Below are positions 28,524-37,235 of a stretch of 64,000 nucleotides of DNA, piece after piece. Numbering within the stretch: the first letter of the stretch is position 1; each line of letters begins with the position of its first letter. The translations under genes and the position numbers were made by a program. Below the pieces are notes generated by a model that was not told the DNA's origin, searched no databases, and saw nothing but the letters and a program-made list of their open reading frames with translations. Source of the stretch: Candidatus Binatia bacterium (GTDB lineage Bacteria; Desulfobacterota; Binatia; UBA12015); the NCBI GenBank assembly GCA_036563615.1, contig DATCMB010000009.1, forward strand, positions 186,001 to 250,000, written 5' to 3'.

Positions 28524-29510
28524 CTACGGATGGGCCGCGGCGTTTTCTGGCTTGACGAACTTCAGCACGAAGCGATCGCTCGTGCCGCGCTTGTCGCCCG
28601 CGTCGGCGGGCGAGGCGCTCCAGTCGCGCGTGTCCTCCGGGTTGCGCAGGAAGTCGGCGGTCGCGTCGAGCTCGAAGCCCACGTCCTCGACGTCGAGGAT
28701 CACCATCAGCTCGTCGATCCGGTGCAGCCTCGCGGCGTCCTCGGCGCCCAGTCCGGGCACCGAGCTGTGGTCGACGATGCCGTAGACGCCGCCCGGCTTG
28801 AGCGCGCGGAACACGGCCGCGTTCATCGCCTCGACGTCGACCTGCTGCGCGTAGGCGTCGTGGTAGCCGAGCACGAGCAGCACGACGTCGAGGTCGCGCA
28901 CGTCGGGCGGGAACGGATCGTCGAGCGGCCGATCGAGGCGCACGACGTTCTTCATCGCCGGCTTCGCGAGGCGCTCGCTCCACGGCTTCTGCGCGAAGCG
29001 CTCGAGCAGGAGCGGCGAGTTCTGGCCGTACACGCGGCCCTGCGGGCCGACGACGCGCGCGAGCAGCTCGGCGGTGTAGCCGCTGCCGCCGCCGAGCTCG
29101 GCGACCTTCATGCCGGGCGCGATGCCGAAGAAGGCGAGCAGCTCCGCGGGACGGCGCTGCGCATCGAGCGCGCGGTCGGCCGGGCTGCGGTCGGGCGCAG
29201 CGAGCGCGGCCGCGATGGCAGACGAGACCGCGGCGGAGTCGGCGGACGACGTGCCGGCGCCCGGCGTGACCGTGGAGGGTGTCGTCGGCGTTTGCGGAGC
29301 GCTCGCGGCGGGCGTCGGTGCGGCGGGTGTCGACGGCGAAGCCCCGGCGGGCGTCGGCGCAACGGGTGTTTGCGGGGAAGCCGCGGCGCGCGCCCGTAGA
29401 AACGCCGCGGGCGTCGCCGGAAAAGCAGCGGCGGGCGTCGCCGTTGCCGCGACGCCCGCCGCGATGGTGAGGGCTGCGCCGAGCGCGACGAGCGCTCGGG
29501 CGCGCTTCAT
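28524..29510 (-). CDS. Exported SAM-dependent methyltransferase-like protein
   Basis: A 328-residue protein: signal (1-29, cleavage near TPAAA), an Ala/Pro/Thr-rich linker to about 105, then a Rossmann methyltransferase domain with MKVAELGGGSGYTAELLARVVGP (motif I) and VLLVLGYHDAYA. Secreted proteins of this type with the phrase GYHD are common in proteobacteria; their acceptor is unknown, and why a SAM-binding fold is exported is unclear. The ATG overlaps the amidohydrolase stop as ATGA (29507-29510), so the two are one operon. Confidence 0.85.
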   Translation of the reverse strand: MKRARALVALGAALTIAAGVAATATPAAAFPATPAAFLRARAAASPQTPVAPTPAGASPSTPAAPTPAASAPQTPTTPSTVTPGAGTSSADSAAVSSAIAAALAAPDRSPADRALDAQRRPAELLAFFGIAPGMKVAELGGGSGYTAELLARVVGPQGRVYGQNSPLLLERFAQKPWSERLAKPAMKNVVRLDRPLDDPFPPDVRDLDVVLLVLGYHDAYAQQVDVEAMNAAVFRALKPGGVYGIVDHSSVPGLGAEDAARLHRIDELMVILDVEDVGFELDATADFLRNPEDTRDWSASPADAGDKRGTSDRFVLKFVKPENAAAHP

Positions 29511-31018
29511 GCGGACCGGCGCGGGTCGGGCCGTCCGCCGAAGGCGAGCTTCAGGAACTCGCGCCGCGTCTTCGGACCGTAGGTGCGCAGGCTCGGGTCG
29601 CGCAGGTCGGCGTACGCCTTCTTCGCCTGCGCGATCTGGTCGCTCGGCAGCGTGCAGCGGATCTCGTCGGGATTGAGGTTGTAGAGCCGCGCCGCGTTCA
29701 AGCCAAAGATCTGCGCCTTCATCTCCTTGGTGATCTCCGGGTAGCCGTACTGCTCCATCAGGCGCGGCGGCATCCGGAAGGTCTTGAGCGCGTCGATCTG
29801 CCACTGCGGCGAGCCGTACCAGATCGAGTCCGTGCCCCAAAGGATGTGGTCGGCGCCGAAGGCGTTGACCAGCTGGCCGAGCAGGTGCCCGATCGCGTCG
29901 ACGCCGTCGTCGGACAGCACGCGGCTTGCGAAGATCGCGCCGAGCTCGGGGTAGACGTTGGTCGCCTCGGGGATCTCCTCGACCTTCAGCCGGCAGAGCT
30001 CCTCCACGTACTCGAAGCCCGCGTGGTAGATGCCGAAGCGGATCTGCGGCCAGTCGCGCGCGGCCTTCGGGATGTCGCGCGGGTGGATGTGCACCGGATC
30101 GAAGATGCCGAGGCGCAGCCCCTTGTGGCAGTTGATGATGTCGATGCCGAGGCGCAGCGCCTCCTCGTACATCGGGTAGGCGACCTCTTCGTCGTCGAGC
30201 CACCACGGCGGGATGTCGCCGAACACGCCGTAGCCGGCGCCGGTGTAGGTCTTGAGCGCGCGGATGCCGAGGTCGCGCACCAGGTGCTCCATGTCCTGGA
30301 TGCGCGTGCCGGTGTCGGCGCTCTCGGGGAAGTTCGGTGTCAGCATGCCCTGCGTGAGCATGCGCTGCGAGGCGCCGAGCTCGTTGCCGAGGTCCTTGGT
30401 CGCGGCCATCGCCTCGTTGCTGATGAGCTGCAGATCGCGGCTCGGCGCCGGGATGCCGCTCATCATCGCGACCGCGGTCTCGCTGTCGAGAAAGATCTCC
30501 TTCAGGTAGTTCGCGCGCGACAGCTCGGCGAGCTCGTTGGGATGGCAGTCGCCCGACGCTTCGGTCGCCGGCGCGCAGATGCGGAAGGCGCGGAAGAAGT
30601 CCTGCAGGGCCGGGTTGGTGCCGATCGGGCCCTCGAGGTCCGCGTGGTGCGTCTGGACGTCGACGATGAAGTACTCGCCCGGCTGGAAGACCTCGCGGGC
30701 GGCCTCCGGGTCGCGGGTCGCGCAGTCGGTGACGTCGAAGCCGCCGTCGCTCTTCGCGTCGCTGCAGCCGCTCGCGATGTTGAGCGCCATCAGGGCGGTC
30801 GCGGTGCCGCACGCGGACTGCAGGAAGCGGCGGCGCGACCAGCCGAGCGCGTGGGCGCGCTCGTCCGCCATCTCGCGGATCAGCCGCTCGATGCGGCGCT
30901 GACGTTCGGTCTGGGGGATCGGGTAGAACTCGCTATTGGAGACGATCTGGGTGGGGATCGGTAGCCCGCCGTCGTACGATTCGTCGTCTCGCGTCTTGTC
31001 GCTCGTACGGAGAAGCAT
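29507..31018 (-). CDS. Amidohydrolase-2 family protein with an internal Tat signal
   Basis: A 503-residue metal-dependent amidohydrolase or decarboxylase-type TIM barrel. The N-terminus has an unusual 58-residue leader, then the twin-arginine segment WSRRRFLQSACGTATALMAL and a lipobox-like IASGC, then the catalytic domain: FIVDVQTHHADLEGP (H-x-D region), LGIDIINCHKGLRLG, FGIYHAGFEYVEEL and HILWGTDSIWYGSPQW with the late metal Asp. The ATG at 31018 is preceded by GGAGG. The exported methyltransferase gene is coupled directly downstream. Likely periplasmic; the substrate is unknown. Confidence 0.85.
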   Translation of the reverse strand: MLLRTSDKTRDDESYDGGLPIPTQIVSNSEFYPIPQTERQRRIERLIREMADERAHALGWSRRRFLQSACGTATALMALNIASGCSDAKSDGGFDVTDCATRDPEAAREVFQPGEYFIVDVQTHHADLEGPIGTNPALQDFFRAFRICAPATEASGDCHPNELAELSRANYLKEIFLDSETAVAMMSGIPAPSRDLQLISNEAMAATKDLGNELGASQRMLTQGMLTPNFPESADTGTRIQDMEHLVRDLGIRALKTYTGAGYGVFGDIPPWWLDDEEVAYPMYEEALRLGIDIINCHKGLRLGIFDPVHIHPRDIPKAARDWPQIRFGIYHAGFEYVEELCRLKVEEIPEATNVYPELGAIFASRVLSDDGVDAIGHLLGQLVNAFGADHILWGTDSIWYGSPQWQIDALKTFRMPPRLMEQYGYPEITKEMKAQIFGLNAARLYNLNPDEIRCTLPSDQIAQAKKAYADLRDPSLRTYGPKTRREFLKLAFGGRPDPRRSA

Positions 31019-31219
31019 GGTCCCTCCTGGTAGGCGTTCGGGCGATTGATCCCATCCTGAAGCTTCGTGGGCAAGCGATCGCCGGGTGATCGGCGCCCAG
31101 GATTGCGCGTTCGGTGAAGCACGGCGCGCGCACGGCACGAATCGCGTGTCGAACGGTCGTTGCGACGGAGACGAGGCGCCGCGGACGGAGCCCGCGATGG
31201 TGCGATGGCGCAGCGCGTC

Positions 31220-31236
31220 GCCGGCGTGCTGCCGGC
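31220..31236. terminator. Hairpin just past the VOC-protein stop
   Basis: GCCGGC, loop GTGCT, GCCGGC, located 1 base beyond the stop of the minus-strand VOC gene. No T run follows. The rest of 31019-31219 shows no gene. Confidence 0.4.
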
Positions 31237-31237
31237 T

Positions 31238-31990
31238 TCAGGCGCCGACGAGGTCGAAGCGCACGCCGCCGATCGCGATCCGGCCGTTCGCGTCGACGCA
31301 GCCGCGCGCCCGGGCGCGCTCGGCGGCCGCGGTGGGGTCGCGTAGCGCGACGCGCACGCAGCCGATGCCCTCGCCGCGGTCGTCGTCGGAGCTGACGAAG
31401 CGCAGGTGGCCGCCGTCGAGCTCGATGTGCGGGGCGCCGCGGTCGTCGTAGGCGACCTCGGCGCCGAGCACCTCGCTCCAGCGGCACGCGAGCCCGGCCG
31501 GGTCGTCGCTCTGCAGCTCGACGCCGCCGATGCCGCGCGCCTCGCTGCGCGCTCCCTTCTCCTCCCAGCCGGGTCCGCCCCAGCGCCACGACTCCGGCGG
31601 CAGCGGCCGGTCGAGCGACACGATGGCGCCGCCGACGTCGCGCGGGTGCAGGTGGATGGTCGCGATGTCGGGTAGCGTGATCTGCCAGACGACGCGCACG
31701 CCGGAGGCCTCGAGGCGCGCGCGGTCGGCCTCGAGGTCGTCGGTCTGCAGGATGACCATGTAGCCGCCGTCGCCGCGCCGGCGCTGGAGGTAGCGGGCGG
31801 CCGTGACGTCGTCGCGCACCGGACAGACGACCTCGAGGAACTGGTCGCCGAGCGGCATGACCGCGTTGCGCAGCCCGAACTCCGCGACGCCGGGGTCGTT
31901 GAACGACACCTCGACGCCGAGCACCGCGCACAGATCCTCGACCACGGGTTCGAGGTCGCGCGCCACCAGAGCGACTTGTCGGATCCGCAT
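31238..31990 (-). CDS. VOC-superfamily (glyoxalase/bleomycin-resistance fold) protein, two domains
   Basis: A 250-residue protein with two vicinal-oxygen-chelate modules. The first (about 1-120) has IRQVALVARDLEPVVEDLCAVLG, FLEVVCPVRD and GGYMVILQTDDLE; the second (about 140-250) has IGGVELQSDDPAGLACRWSEVLG and HLRFVSSDDD. The metal-ligand pattern is only partly visible, so an isomerase, dioxygenase or binding role cannot be chosen. The start is the ATG at 31990 after GAGGAGCAG. It lies 110 bases downstream of the TetR gene on the same strand and may be read through with it. Confidence 0.85.
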   Translation of the reverse strand: MRIRQVALVARDLEPVVEDLCAVLGVEVSFNDPGVAEFGLRNAVMPLGDQFLEVVCPVRDDVTAARYLQRRRGDGGYMVILQTDDLEADRARLEASGVRVVWQITLPDIATIHLHPRDVGGAIVSLDRPLPPESWRWGGPGWEEKGARSEARGIGGVELQSDDPAGLACRWSEVLGAEVAYDDRGAPHIELDGGHLRFVSSDDDRGEGIGCVRVALRDPTAAAERARARGCVDANGRIAIGGVRFDLVGA

Positions 31991-32075
31991 CAGAGCTGCT
32001 CCTCTGCCACACCGTGTCCGATGCCGGTGCGCAGGGCAATACGACGCGCGCCGCGCGCGCTCGTCGACGCGTCCC

Positions 32076-32113
32076 GCGCTCAGCTCGACGCGCGACGCGC
32101 TCAGCTCGACGCG
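32076..32113. repeat. 21-base tandem repeat at the TetR 3' end
   Basis: GCGCTCAGCTCGACGCG occurs at 32076-32092 and again at 32097-32113, a 21-base period. The second copy covers the last TetR codons and its stop, so the 3' end of the gene has been partly duplicated. Confidence 0.6.
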
Positions 32114-32757
32114 GCGCTCGGGTCGCGACGCTTGGCGATCGGGGCCGGGCGCTTCGGCAGGTGGCGCAGCCCCATCCAGGCGAGCGCCGCGATGTGGCTC
32201 GCGACCGCCTCGGCGGGCGGCGGCTTGCGCGCCTCGGTCCACCACTGGCCGACGAAGGCGACCATCCCGACGAGCGCGTGCGCGTAGATCGGCGCGGTCT
32301 TGGCGTCGTAGCCCGCTTTGCGGAACTGCTCGCTGAAGATGCCGCCGACGCGGTCGGCGAGGTCGTACATCAGCGCGTGCATCCCGCCGCCGCCGCGCGC
32401 GGGCGGCGCGTCGCGCAGCAGGATCGCGAAGCCGTCTGGACGCTGCTTCACGTAGGTGAGGAAGGCGAGCGCCGCCTGCTCGATGCGCTCGCGCGGCGTT
32501 CCCGACGCGACCGCCTGCGCGATGCTGTTCAGGATGTGCTCGACCTCGCGGTCGACGATCACCGCGTAGAGCCCTTCCTTGCCGCCGAAATGCTCGTAAA
32601 CGATCGGCTTCGAGACCTTCGCCCGCTCGGCGATCTCCTCGACCGAGGTCGCCTCGAAGCCGCGCTCGGCGAAGACCTTGCGTCCGACGTCGATGAGCTG
32701 CGCGCGTCGCGCCGCAGCCGGCAGGCGTCCTTTTCCGTGCACGCGTCGCTCGCTCAC
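32101..32757 (-). CDS. TetR-family repressor of the desaturase operon
   Basis: A 218-residue regulator. The HTH lies at about 15-62 (RRAQLIDVGRKVFAERGFEATSVEEIAERAKVSKPIVYEHF); the ligand-binding domain runs to the C-terminus. It is divergent from a ferredoxin reductase-fatty acid desaturase pair, the same layout as known TetR-type fatty-acid sensors (DesT and its oxidoreductase/desaturase targets), so an acyl-CoA ligand is a fair inference. The GTG at 32757 is chosen because the open frame upstream crosses the operator palindromes. A TAATAT hexamer on the minus strand (32768-32773) would give an almost leaderless message. Confidence 0.87.
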   Translation of the reverse strand: MSERRVHGKGRLPAAARRAQLIDVGRKVFAERGFEATSVEEIAERAKVSKPIVYEHFGGKEGLYAVIVDREVEHILNSIAQAVASGTPRERIEQAALAFLTYVKQRPDGFAILLRDAPPARGGGGMHALMYDLADRVGGIFSEQFRKAGYDAKTAPIYAHALVGMVAFVGQWWTEARKPPPAEAVASHIAALAWMGLRHLPKRPAPIAKRRDPSAASS

Positions 32758-32758
32758 C

Positions 32759-32787
32759 TTGACACGGATATTACGCGGGCGTAACCT
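32759..32787 (+). promoter_or_regulatory. Promoter of the reductase-desaturase operon
   Basis: A perfect TTGACA at 32759-32764, a 17-base spacer, and TAACCT at 32782-32787. The first operator palindrome lies in the spacer and -10, so repressor binding would block RNA polymerase. The gene start is at 32849 with AGGAG about 10 bases upstream. Confidence 0.55.
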
Positions 32788-32816
32788 ACGCAAACGTAGG
32801 CTACGAACGCGTAGCC
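32771..32816. promoter_or_regulatory. Triple TACG-N4-CGTA operator
   Basis: Three perfect dyads share the core TACG-N4-CGTA: within TTACGCGGGCGTAA (32771-32784), CCTACGCAAACGTAGG (32785-32800) and GGCTACGAACGCGTAGCC (32799-32816). The cores start at 32772, 32787 and 32802, exactly 15 bases apart. They fill the region between the divergent TetR and reductase genes and overlap both candidate promoters. I assign them to the adjacent TetR protein; that link is inference. Confidence 0.75.
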
Positions 32817-32848
32817 ACGCGCCCCCGTCCCCGTAGGAGACCCGCCCA

Positions 32849-34000
32849 ATGATTGATGCCGCCACCGCGGGTCGAGACGACGCCGCTTTGCTCTCCGAGC
32901 GTTCCTCTCCCCGCTCTCCGCTCGCGCGCTTGCGCGCGGGCCTGGCTGCGCTGGCCGACGGCTTCGCCTGGCCGCTGCGCGCCTCGAGCTACCTCGAGCT
33001 CGCAAACCCGCTCTGGTCGACCGACGTCGTGCGCGCGCGCGTCGACGACGCCGTGCGCGAGACCGAGGACGCGCGCACGCTCGTGCTGCGTCCCGGGCGC
33101 GGCTTCCGGCGCCACCGCGCCGGTCAGTTCGTCACGCTCGGCGTGACCATCGACGGCGCGCGCCACGTGCGCACGTACTCGATCACGTCTGCGCCCGAGC
33201 GCACCGATGGCCGCATCACGATCACGGTGCAGGAGGTTCCCGGCGGACGCGTGTCGCGTCACCTCGTGCGTGACCTCGAGGTCGGCGCTTACGTCGACCT
33301 CGCCGTGCCGCAGGGCGAGTTCGTGCTGCCCGAGGCGATGCCGGTGCGCCCGCTGTTCGTCACCGGCGGCAGCGGCATCACGCCGGTGATGAGCATGCTG
33401 CGCAGCTTCGCCGTGCGCGGCGAGATGCCGGACGTCGTGCACGTCCACTACGCGCCGAGCGCCGAGCGGGTGATCTTCCGCGACGACCTCGCGGTGCTCG
33501 CGCGCCGCTTTCCGAGCTACCGGCTGCACGTCGTCACGACGCGCGACGCCGAGGGGCCGAAGCCGCGCTTCTCCGCCGCGACGCTCGAGGAGCTGTGCGA
33601 CTGGCGGCAGCGCGACGTCTACGCGTGCGGCCCGACGGGCCTGCTCGACGCGGTGGAGCGCGAGTGCAGCGCGGCCGGGCTCGCGCGGCGTCTGCACGTC
33701 GAGAGCTTCCGTCCGCGGATCGTGCCGCCTTCGGCCGACGCCGTGGGCGGGCGGGTCTGCTTCGCGCGCAGCGGCGTCACGATCGACGCCGACGCGCAGA
33801 CCTCGCTGCTGCGCGCCGCCGAGGACGCCGGCCTCCGGCCCGCGCACGGCTGCCGCATCGGCATCTGTCACACGTGCACCGTGCGCCTCCGGGCCGGCTC
33901 GGTGCGCGACGTCCGCAACGGCCGCCGCGTCGACGAGCCGGGAGCGATGATTCAGCTGTGCGTATCCGCGGCGAGCGGCGACGCGGAAGTGGAAGCCTGA
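32849..34000 (+). CDS. Ferredoxin reductase with FAD, NAD(P)H and C-terminal 2Fe-2S domains
   Basis: A 383-residue electron-transfer protein. FAD domain about 55-155 (RTYSITSAPERTDG), NAD(P)H domain about 160-280 (PLFVTGGSGITPVMSML, VYACGPTGLLDAV), plant-type 2Fe-2S domain about 295-383 with CRIGICHTC plus a preceding and a late Cys (IQLCVSA). It should pass electrons from NAD(P)H to the desaturase encoded 2 bases downstream, as in the mycobacterial Rv3230c-DesA3 pair. Regulated by the TetR/operator set just upstream. Confidence 0.93.
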   Translation: MIDAATAGRDDAALLSERSSPRSPLARLRAGLAALADGFAWPLRASSYLELANPLWSTDVVRARVDDAVRETEDARTLVLRPGRGFRRHRAGQFVTLGVTIDGARHVRTYSITSAPERTDGRITITVQEVPGGRVSRHLVRDLEVGAYVDLAVPQGEFVLPEAMPVRPLFVTGGSGITPVMSMLRSFAVRGEMPDVVHVHYAPSAERVIFRDDLAVLARRFPSYRLHVVTTRDAEGPKPRFSAATLEELCDWRQRDVYACGPTGLLDAVERECSAAGLARRLHVESFRPRIVPPSADAVGGRVCFARSGVTIDADAQTSLLRAAEDAGLRPAHGCRIGICHTCTVRLRAGSVRDVRNGRRVDEPGAMIQLCVSAASGDAEVEA

Positions 34001-34002
34001 AG

Positions 34003-35145
34003 ATGAGCGTCAAGACCAACGTGCTGTCACACCTCACCGACGAGCGCCTCGATGAGTTCGGGCAGGAGCTCGATCGGCTGCGCGAGGAGGTGCTCGCCGA
34101 CCGCGGCGAGCGCGATCGTCGCTACATCCTGCGGGTGATCCGCGTGCAGCGGTCGCTCGCGCTCGGCGGACGTCTCGTCCTGCTGGCGGCGATCGCCTTC
34201 CATCCCTGGTGGGGGCACGCACTCGCCGGCTGGGCGGCGTTCCTCGGCGTGCTCGGTCTCGGCACGCTCATGCTCGGCGTCGCGAAGATTCTCGAGAACA
34301 TGGAGATCGGGCACAACATCCTGCACGCGCAGTGGGACTGGATGCGCGACCCGCAGATCCAGTCGAGCACGTGGGAGTGGGACATCGTCTGCCCGTCCGA
34401 GCAGTGGAAGCACTCGCACAACGTCATGCACCACGCGTGGACCAACGTGCTCGGCAAGGACCGCGACGTCGGCTACGGCATGGTGCGCATCACCAAGGAG
34501 CAGCGCTGGAGCCCGTTCTACCTGCTGCAGCCGTTCTCGGTGGTGGTGATGGCGCTCTTCTTCGAGTGGTTCGTTGCCCTGCACGACGTCGAGCTGAGCC
34601 GCGTGCTCGCCGGCAAGCGGCCGTGGTCGGAGGCGCGCCCGCTGCTGCGGCAGGTCGGGCGCAAGGCGAAGCGGCAGGTGCTGAAGGACTACGTGCTGTG
34701 GCCCGCGCTCGCAGGTCCCTTCTTCCTGTGGATCCTCGCCGCGAACGCGCTCGCCAACGTGATGCGCAACCTCTGGACCTTCACGATCATCTTCTGCGGC
34801 CACTTTCCGGCCGGCGTGCACCACTTCCGCCGTCAGGACGTCAATCGGGAGAGCCGCGGCCACTGGTACGCGCGCCAGCTTCTCGGCTCGTGCAACATCG
34901 AGGGCGGCAAGCTCTTTCACATCTTGACGGGCAACCTGAGCCATCAGATCGAGCACCACCTGTTCCCGGACCTGCCGAGCAACCGCTACGCCGAGCTCGC
35001 GCCGCGCGTGCGCGAGATCGCGGCGCGCTACGGGCTCGACTACAACACCGGCTCGCTCGGCCGGCAGTTCGGGACCACGCTGCTCAAGATCTGGTGGCTC
35101 GCGTGGCCGACGTCGCGGCGCGTGGTTCTCGCCGAGGCGAGTTGA
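34003..35145 (+). CDS. Membrane fatty acid (acyl-CoA/lipid) desaturase
   Basis: A 380-residue integral di-iron desaturase. The three histidine boxes are clear: HNILH (about residue 105), HSHNVMHH (about 143-150) and HQIEHH near 316. Hydrophobic hairpins lie at about 58-95 and 180-260. It should introduce a double bond into acyl chains using electrons from the upstream reductase. The start ATG is 2 bases after the reductase stop. Together with the TetR sensor this is a membrane-fluidity or fatty-acid response unit. The exact regiospecificity is not readable. Confidence 0.93.
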   Translation: MSVKTNVLSHLTDERLDEFGQELDRLREEVLADRGERDRRYILRVIRVQRSLALGGRLVLLAAIAFHPWWGHALAGWAAFLGVLGLGTLMLGVAKILENMEIGHNILHAQWDWMRDPQIQSSTWEWDIVCPSEQWKHSHNVMHHAWTNVLGKDRDVGYGMVRITKEQRWSPFYLLQPFSVVVMALFFEWFVALHDVELSRVLAGKRPWSEARPLLRQVGRKAKRQVLKDYVLWPALAGPFFLWILAANALANVMRNLWTFTIIFCGHFPAGVHHFRRQDVNRESRGHWYARQLLGSCNIEGGKLFHILTGNLSHQIEHHLFPDLPSNRYAELAPRVREIAARYGLDYNTGSLGRQFGTTLLKIWWLAWPTSRRVVLAEAS

Positions 35146-35181
35146 CGCAGCACCCCGGGGCGCCTATCGCTCGGTGCGCCC

Positions 35182-37233
35182 ATGCGTGCCTGGACGGTAG
35201 ACGCCGACGACATCCGCGTCGCCGAGGATTTCGACGCGGCGCTGCTGCACCGCACGCCCGAGATCGACGACTTCCTGAGCCACGGCGGCGACAAGTTCGT
35301 CGTCATCGGCACCAAGGGCTTCGGCAAGACGCTGCTGCTCAAGGCGAAGCGCGTCCTCTACCAGTCGGGCGGCGTCGTCTGCCTGCCCGACCGCAGCCTC
35401 CTCGACAAGCCGATCGGCGACAAGGTGTTCAGCAAGGAGGCGATCTCGATCTACGCCGACTCGCCGCTCTGGTGGTCGAAGGTGTGGCTCACGTCGATCG
35501 CGCTCGCGACGCTGAAGCGCCTCGACCGCGCCGCCGGGCTCGAGGTCGGACCGCGGCTCAAGAGCCTGCTCCTCGACCCGGACCTGCGCGGCGTCATCGA
35601 CCACTTCGTCCGCTTGCTCGACTTTCCGCCGGGCGAGCTGCAGCGCTGCGCGAACGAGACCGACGGCTACCTCGTGCCGCGCCTGCGCGCGATCGACGTG
35701 CCGGTCGCGATCTTCATCGACAGCGTCGACGAGTACTTCAACAAGCACGTCGAGAGCGGGGCGGGGCGCGCGAGCGCGGCCGGCGAGCTGGCGCCGAACA
35801 TCTGGTACTTCTCGCAGCTCGGCCTGGTCGAGGTCGGCTACCAGCTGCGGCGCATCAACCACCACCTCAAGGTGTTCGCGGCGGTGCGCAAGGAGGCGTT
35901 TCTCCGCCTGCCCGACAGCACGGTGATGTCGCAGCAGTACCACGGCAGCGCGGTCGACATCGCGTACACGCCGGAGAGCCTGCGCGAGATCTTCGTGAGC
36001 AACATCCGGCGCGAGCCTGCGAGCCGGCTCGTGCTCCCGGACCGCGTCAAGGACGATCCGCTGACCGCGTACTTCGGCACGACGCACGTCACGCACGGCT
36101 TCACCGGCGAGCGTGAGGACGTCTTCGCGTACGTCTGCCGTCACACGCTGCTGCGGCCGCGCGACTTCATGACCATCGGGCAGCGCATCTCGGCGCTGAA
36201 GCCGTCCGAGCGCACCGAGGACCGCATCAAGACGGCGGTCAACGCCGCCGCGACCGAGATCGCGCACGAGTACCTGCGCGAGATCGCCCCGTACCTGGGC
36301 GGCCTCGATCTCAACGATCTGCTCGCACGCATTCCCGGTCATATCTTGACGCGCGACGAGATCGAGGCGCTGTTCTGCGACTACAACGACGCCGCGGGGG
36401 CGCTGCCGGGCGACGAGCTGCACGTCTGCTGCGCGCTCTACCGCGCCGGGCTGCTCGGCTGGCTCGAGCACGACATGGTCGACGGCACGCGCCGTCAGCG
36501 CTTCCTGCGCCCCGGCGAGGGGACGTTCGAGCCCGACGGCGTGCTGCCGCGCTCGACGCACTACCTCGTCCACCCGGTGCTGTCGCAGGTCATTGCACGC
36601 CTGAACCACGGCTACGCCGAGCGCATCGACCGCGTGAACGTGGTCGGCAGCGGACGCCCGTGGCGCGACCCGAACGAGCCGCGCGCGGAGACGCTCGCCG
36701 TGATGCAGGCCGACGTGCGCGGCATGCTCGGCCTCATGGAGCGCGGCATGGACGCGCCCGTGCGGCGCGCGATCGAGGAAGCGGTCGCGCGGCACGCCGA
36801 CCGCGCGCGCTCGCGCGAGATCACCGAGGGCGACCACGTGCTGATCACGCACCACGACGCGGCGGCGCTCGCCCGCATCGCGCGTCGCATCGTCGACGAC
36901 GTGTACGACGCGCCGGGACAGCCGCTGCTGCGCGTCGCGCTGCACTACGGCGAGGTCAGGCTGCAGACCAGCGGCACGACGGCGGTCGTGACCGGCGGTC
37001 ACGCGATCGCGGTCGCGGCGCGCATCGAGCCGCGCGTCACGCCAGGCGAGATCTGGTGCACCGAGGACTTCTGCGAAGCGCTCGAGCAGAGCCGCTCACT
37101 GTGCCGCACGGTCGTGCTCGAGCCGCCTGCGGGCACCGGCGGGGAGGGCGAGCGCGCGGGCTGCTTCAACGTCCGCAAGGACGGCTCGGACGAGGCGGAC
37201 ATCTGGGTGCGCCTCTACCGCGTCGAGTTCTGA
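35182..37233 (+). CDS. P-loop ATPase fused to a degenerate nucleotide-cyclase-like domain
   Basis: 683 residues. The NTPase module has Walker A GTKGFGKT (43-50) and Walker B VAIFIDSVDE (175-184), of STAND/AAA character, then helical regions to about 500. The C-terminal 180 residues follow class III adenylate cyclases: QADVRGML (Asp511), GDHVLITHH (Asp551), LRVALHYGEV, then GGHAIAVAARIEPRVTPGEIW. The two metal aspartates and Arg614 are kept, but the catalytic Asn of the V-N-x-A-A-R motif reads Ala and the substrate Lys is absent, so it may bind rather than make nucleotides. It lies 36 bases after the desaturase and 2 before the hydrolase. The function is not known to me. Confidence 0.8.
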   Translation: MRAWTVDADDIRVAEDFDAALLHRTPEIDDFLSHGGDKFVVIGTKGFGKTLLLKAKRVLYQSGGVVCLPDRSLLDKPIGDKVFSKEAISIYADSPLWWSKVWLTSIALATLKRLDRAAGLEVGPRLKSLLLDPDLRGVIDHFVRLLDFPPGELQRCANETDGYLVPRLRAIDVPVAIFIDSVDEYFNKHVESGAGRASAAGELAPNIWYFSQLGLVEVGYQLRRINHHLKVFAAVRKEAFLRLPDSTVMSQQYHGSAVDIAYTPESLREIFVSNIRREPASRLVLPDRVKDDPLTAYFGTTHVTHGFTGEREDVFAYVCRHTLLRPRDFMTIGQRISALKPSERTEDRIKTAVNAAATEIAHEYLREIAPYLGGLDLNDLLARIPGHILTRDEIEALFCDYNDAAGALPGDELHVCCALYRAGLLGWLEHDMVDGTRRQRFLRPGEGTFEPDGVLPRSTHYLVHPVLSQVIARLNHGYAERIDRVNVVGSGRPWRDPNEPRAETLAVMQADVRGMLGLMERGMDAPVRRAIEEAVARHADRARSREITEGDHVLITHHDAAALARIARRIVDDVYDAPGQPLLRVALHYGEVRLQTSGTTAVVTGGHAIAVAARIEPRVTPGEIWCTEDFCEALEQSRSLCRTVVLEPPAGTGGEGERAGCFNVRKDGSDEADIWVRLYRVEF

Positions 37234-37235
37234 GC

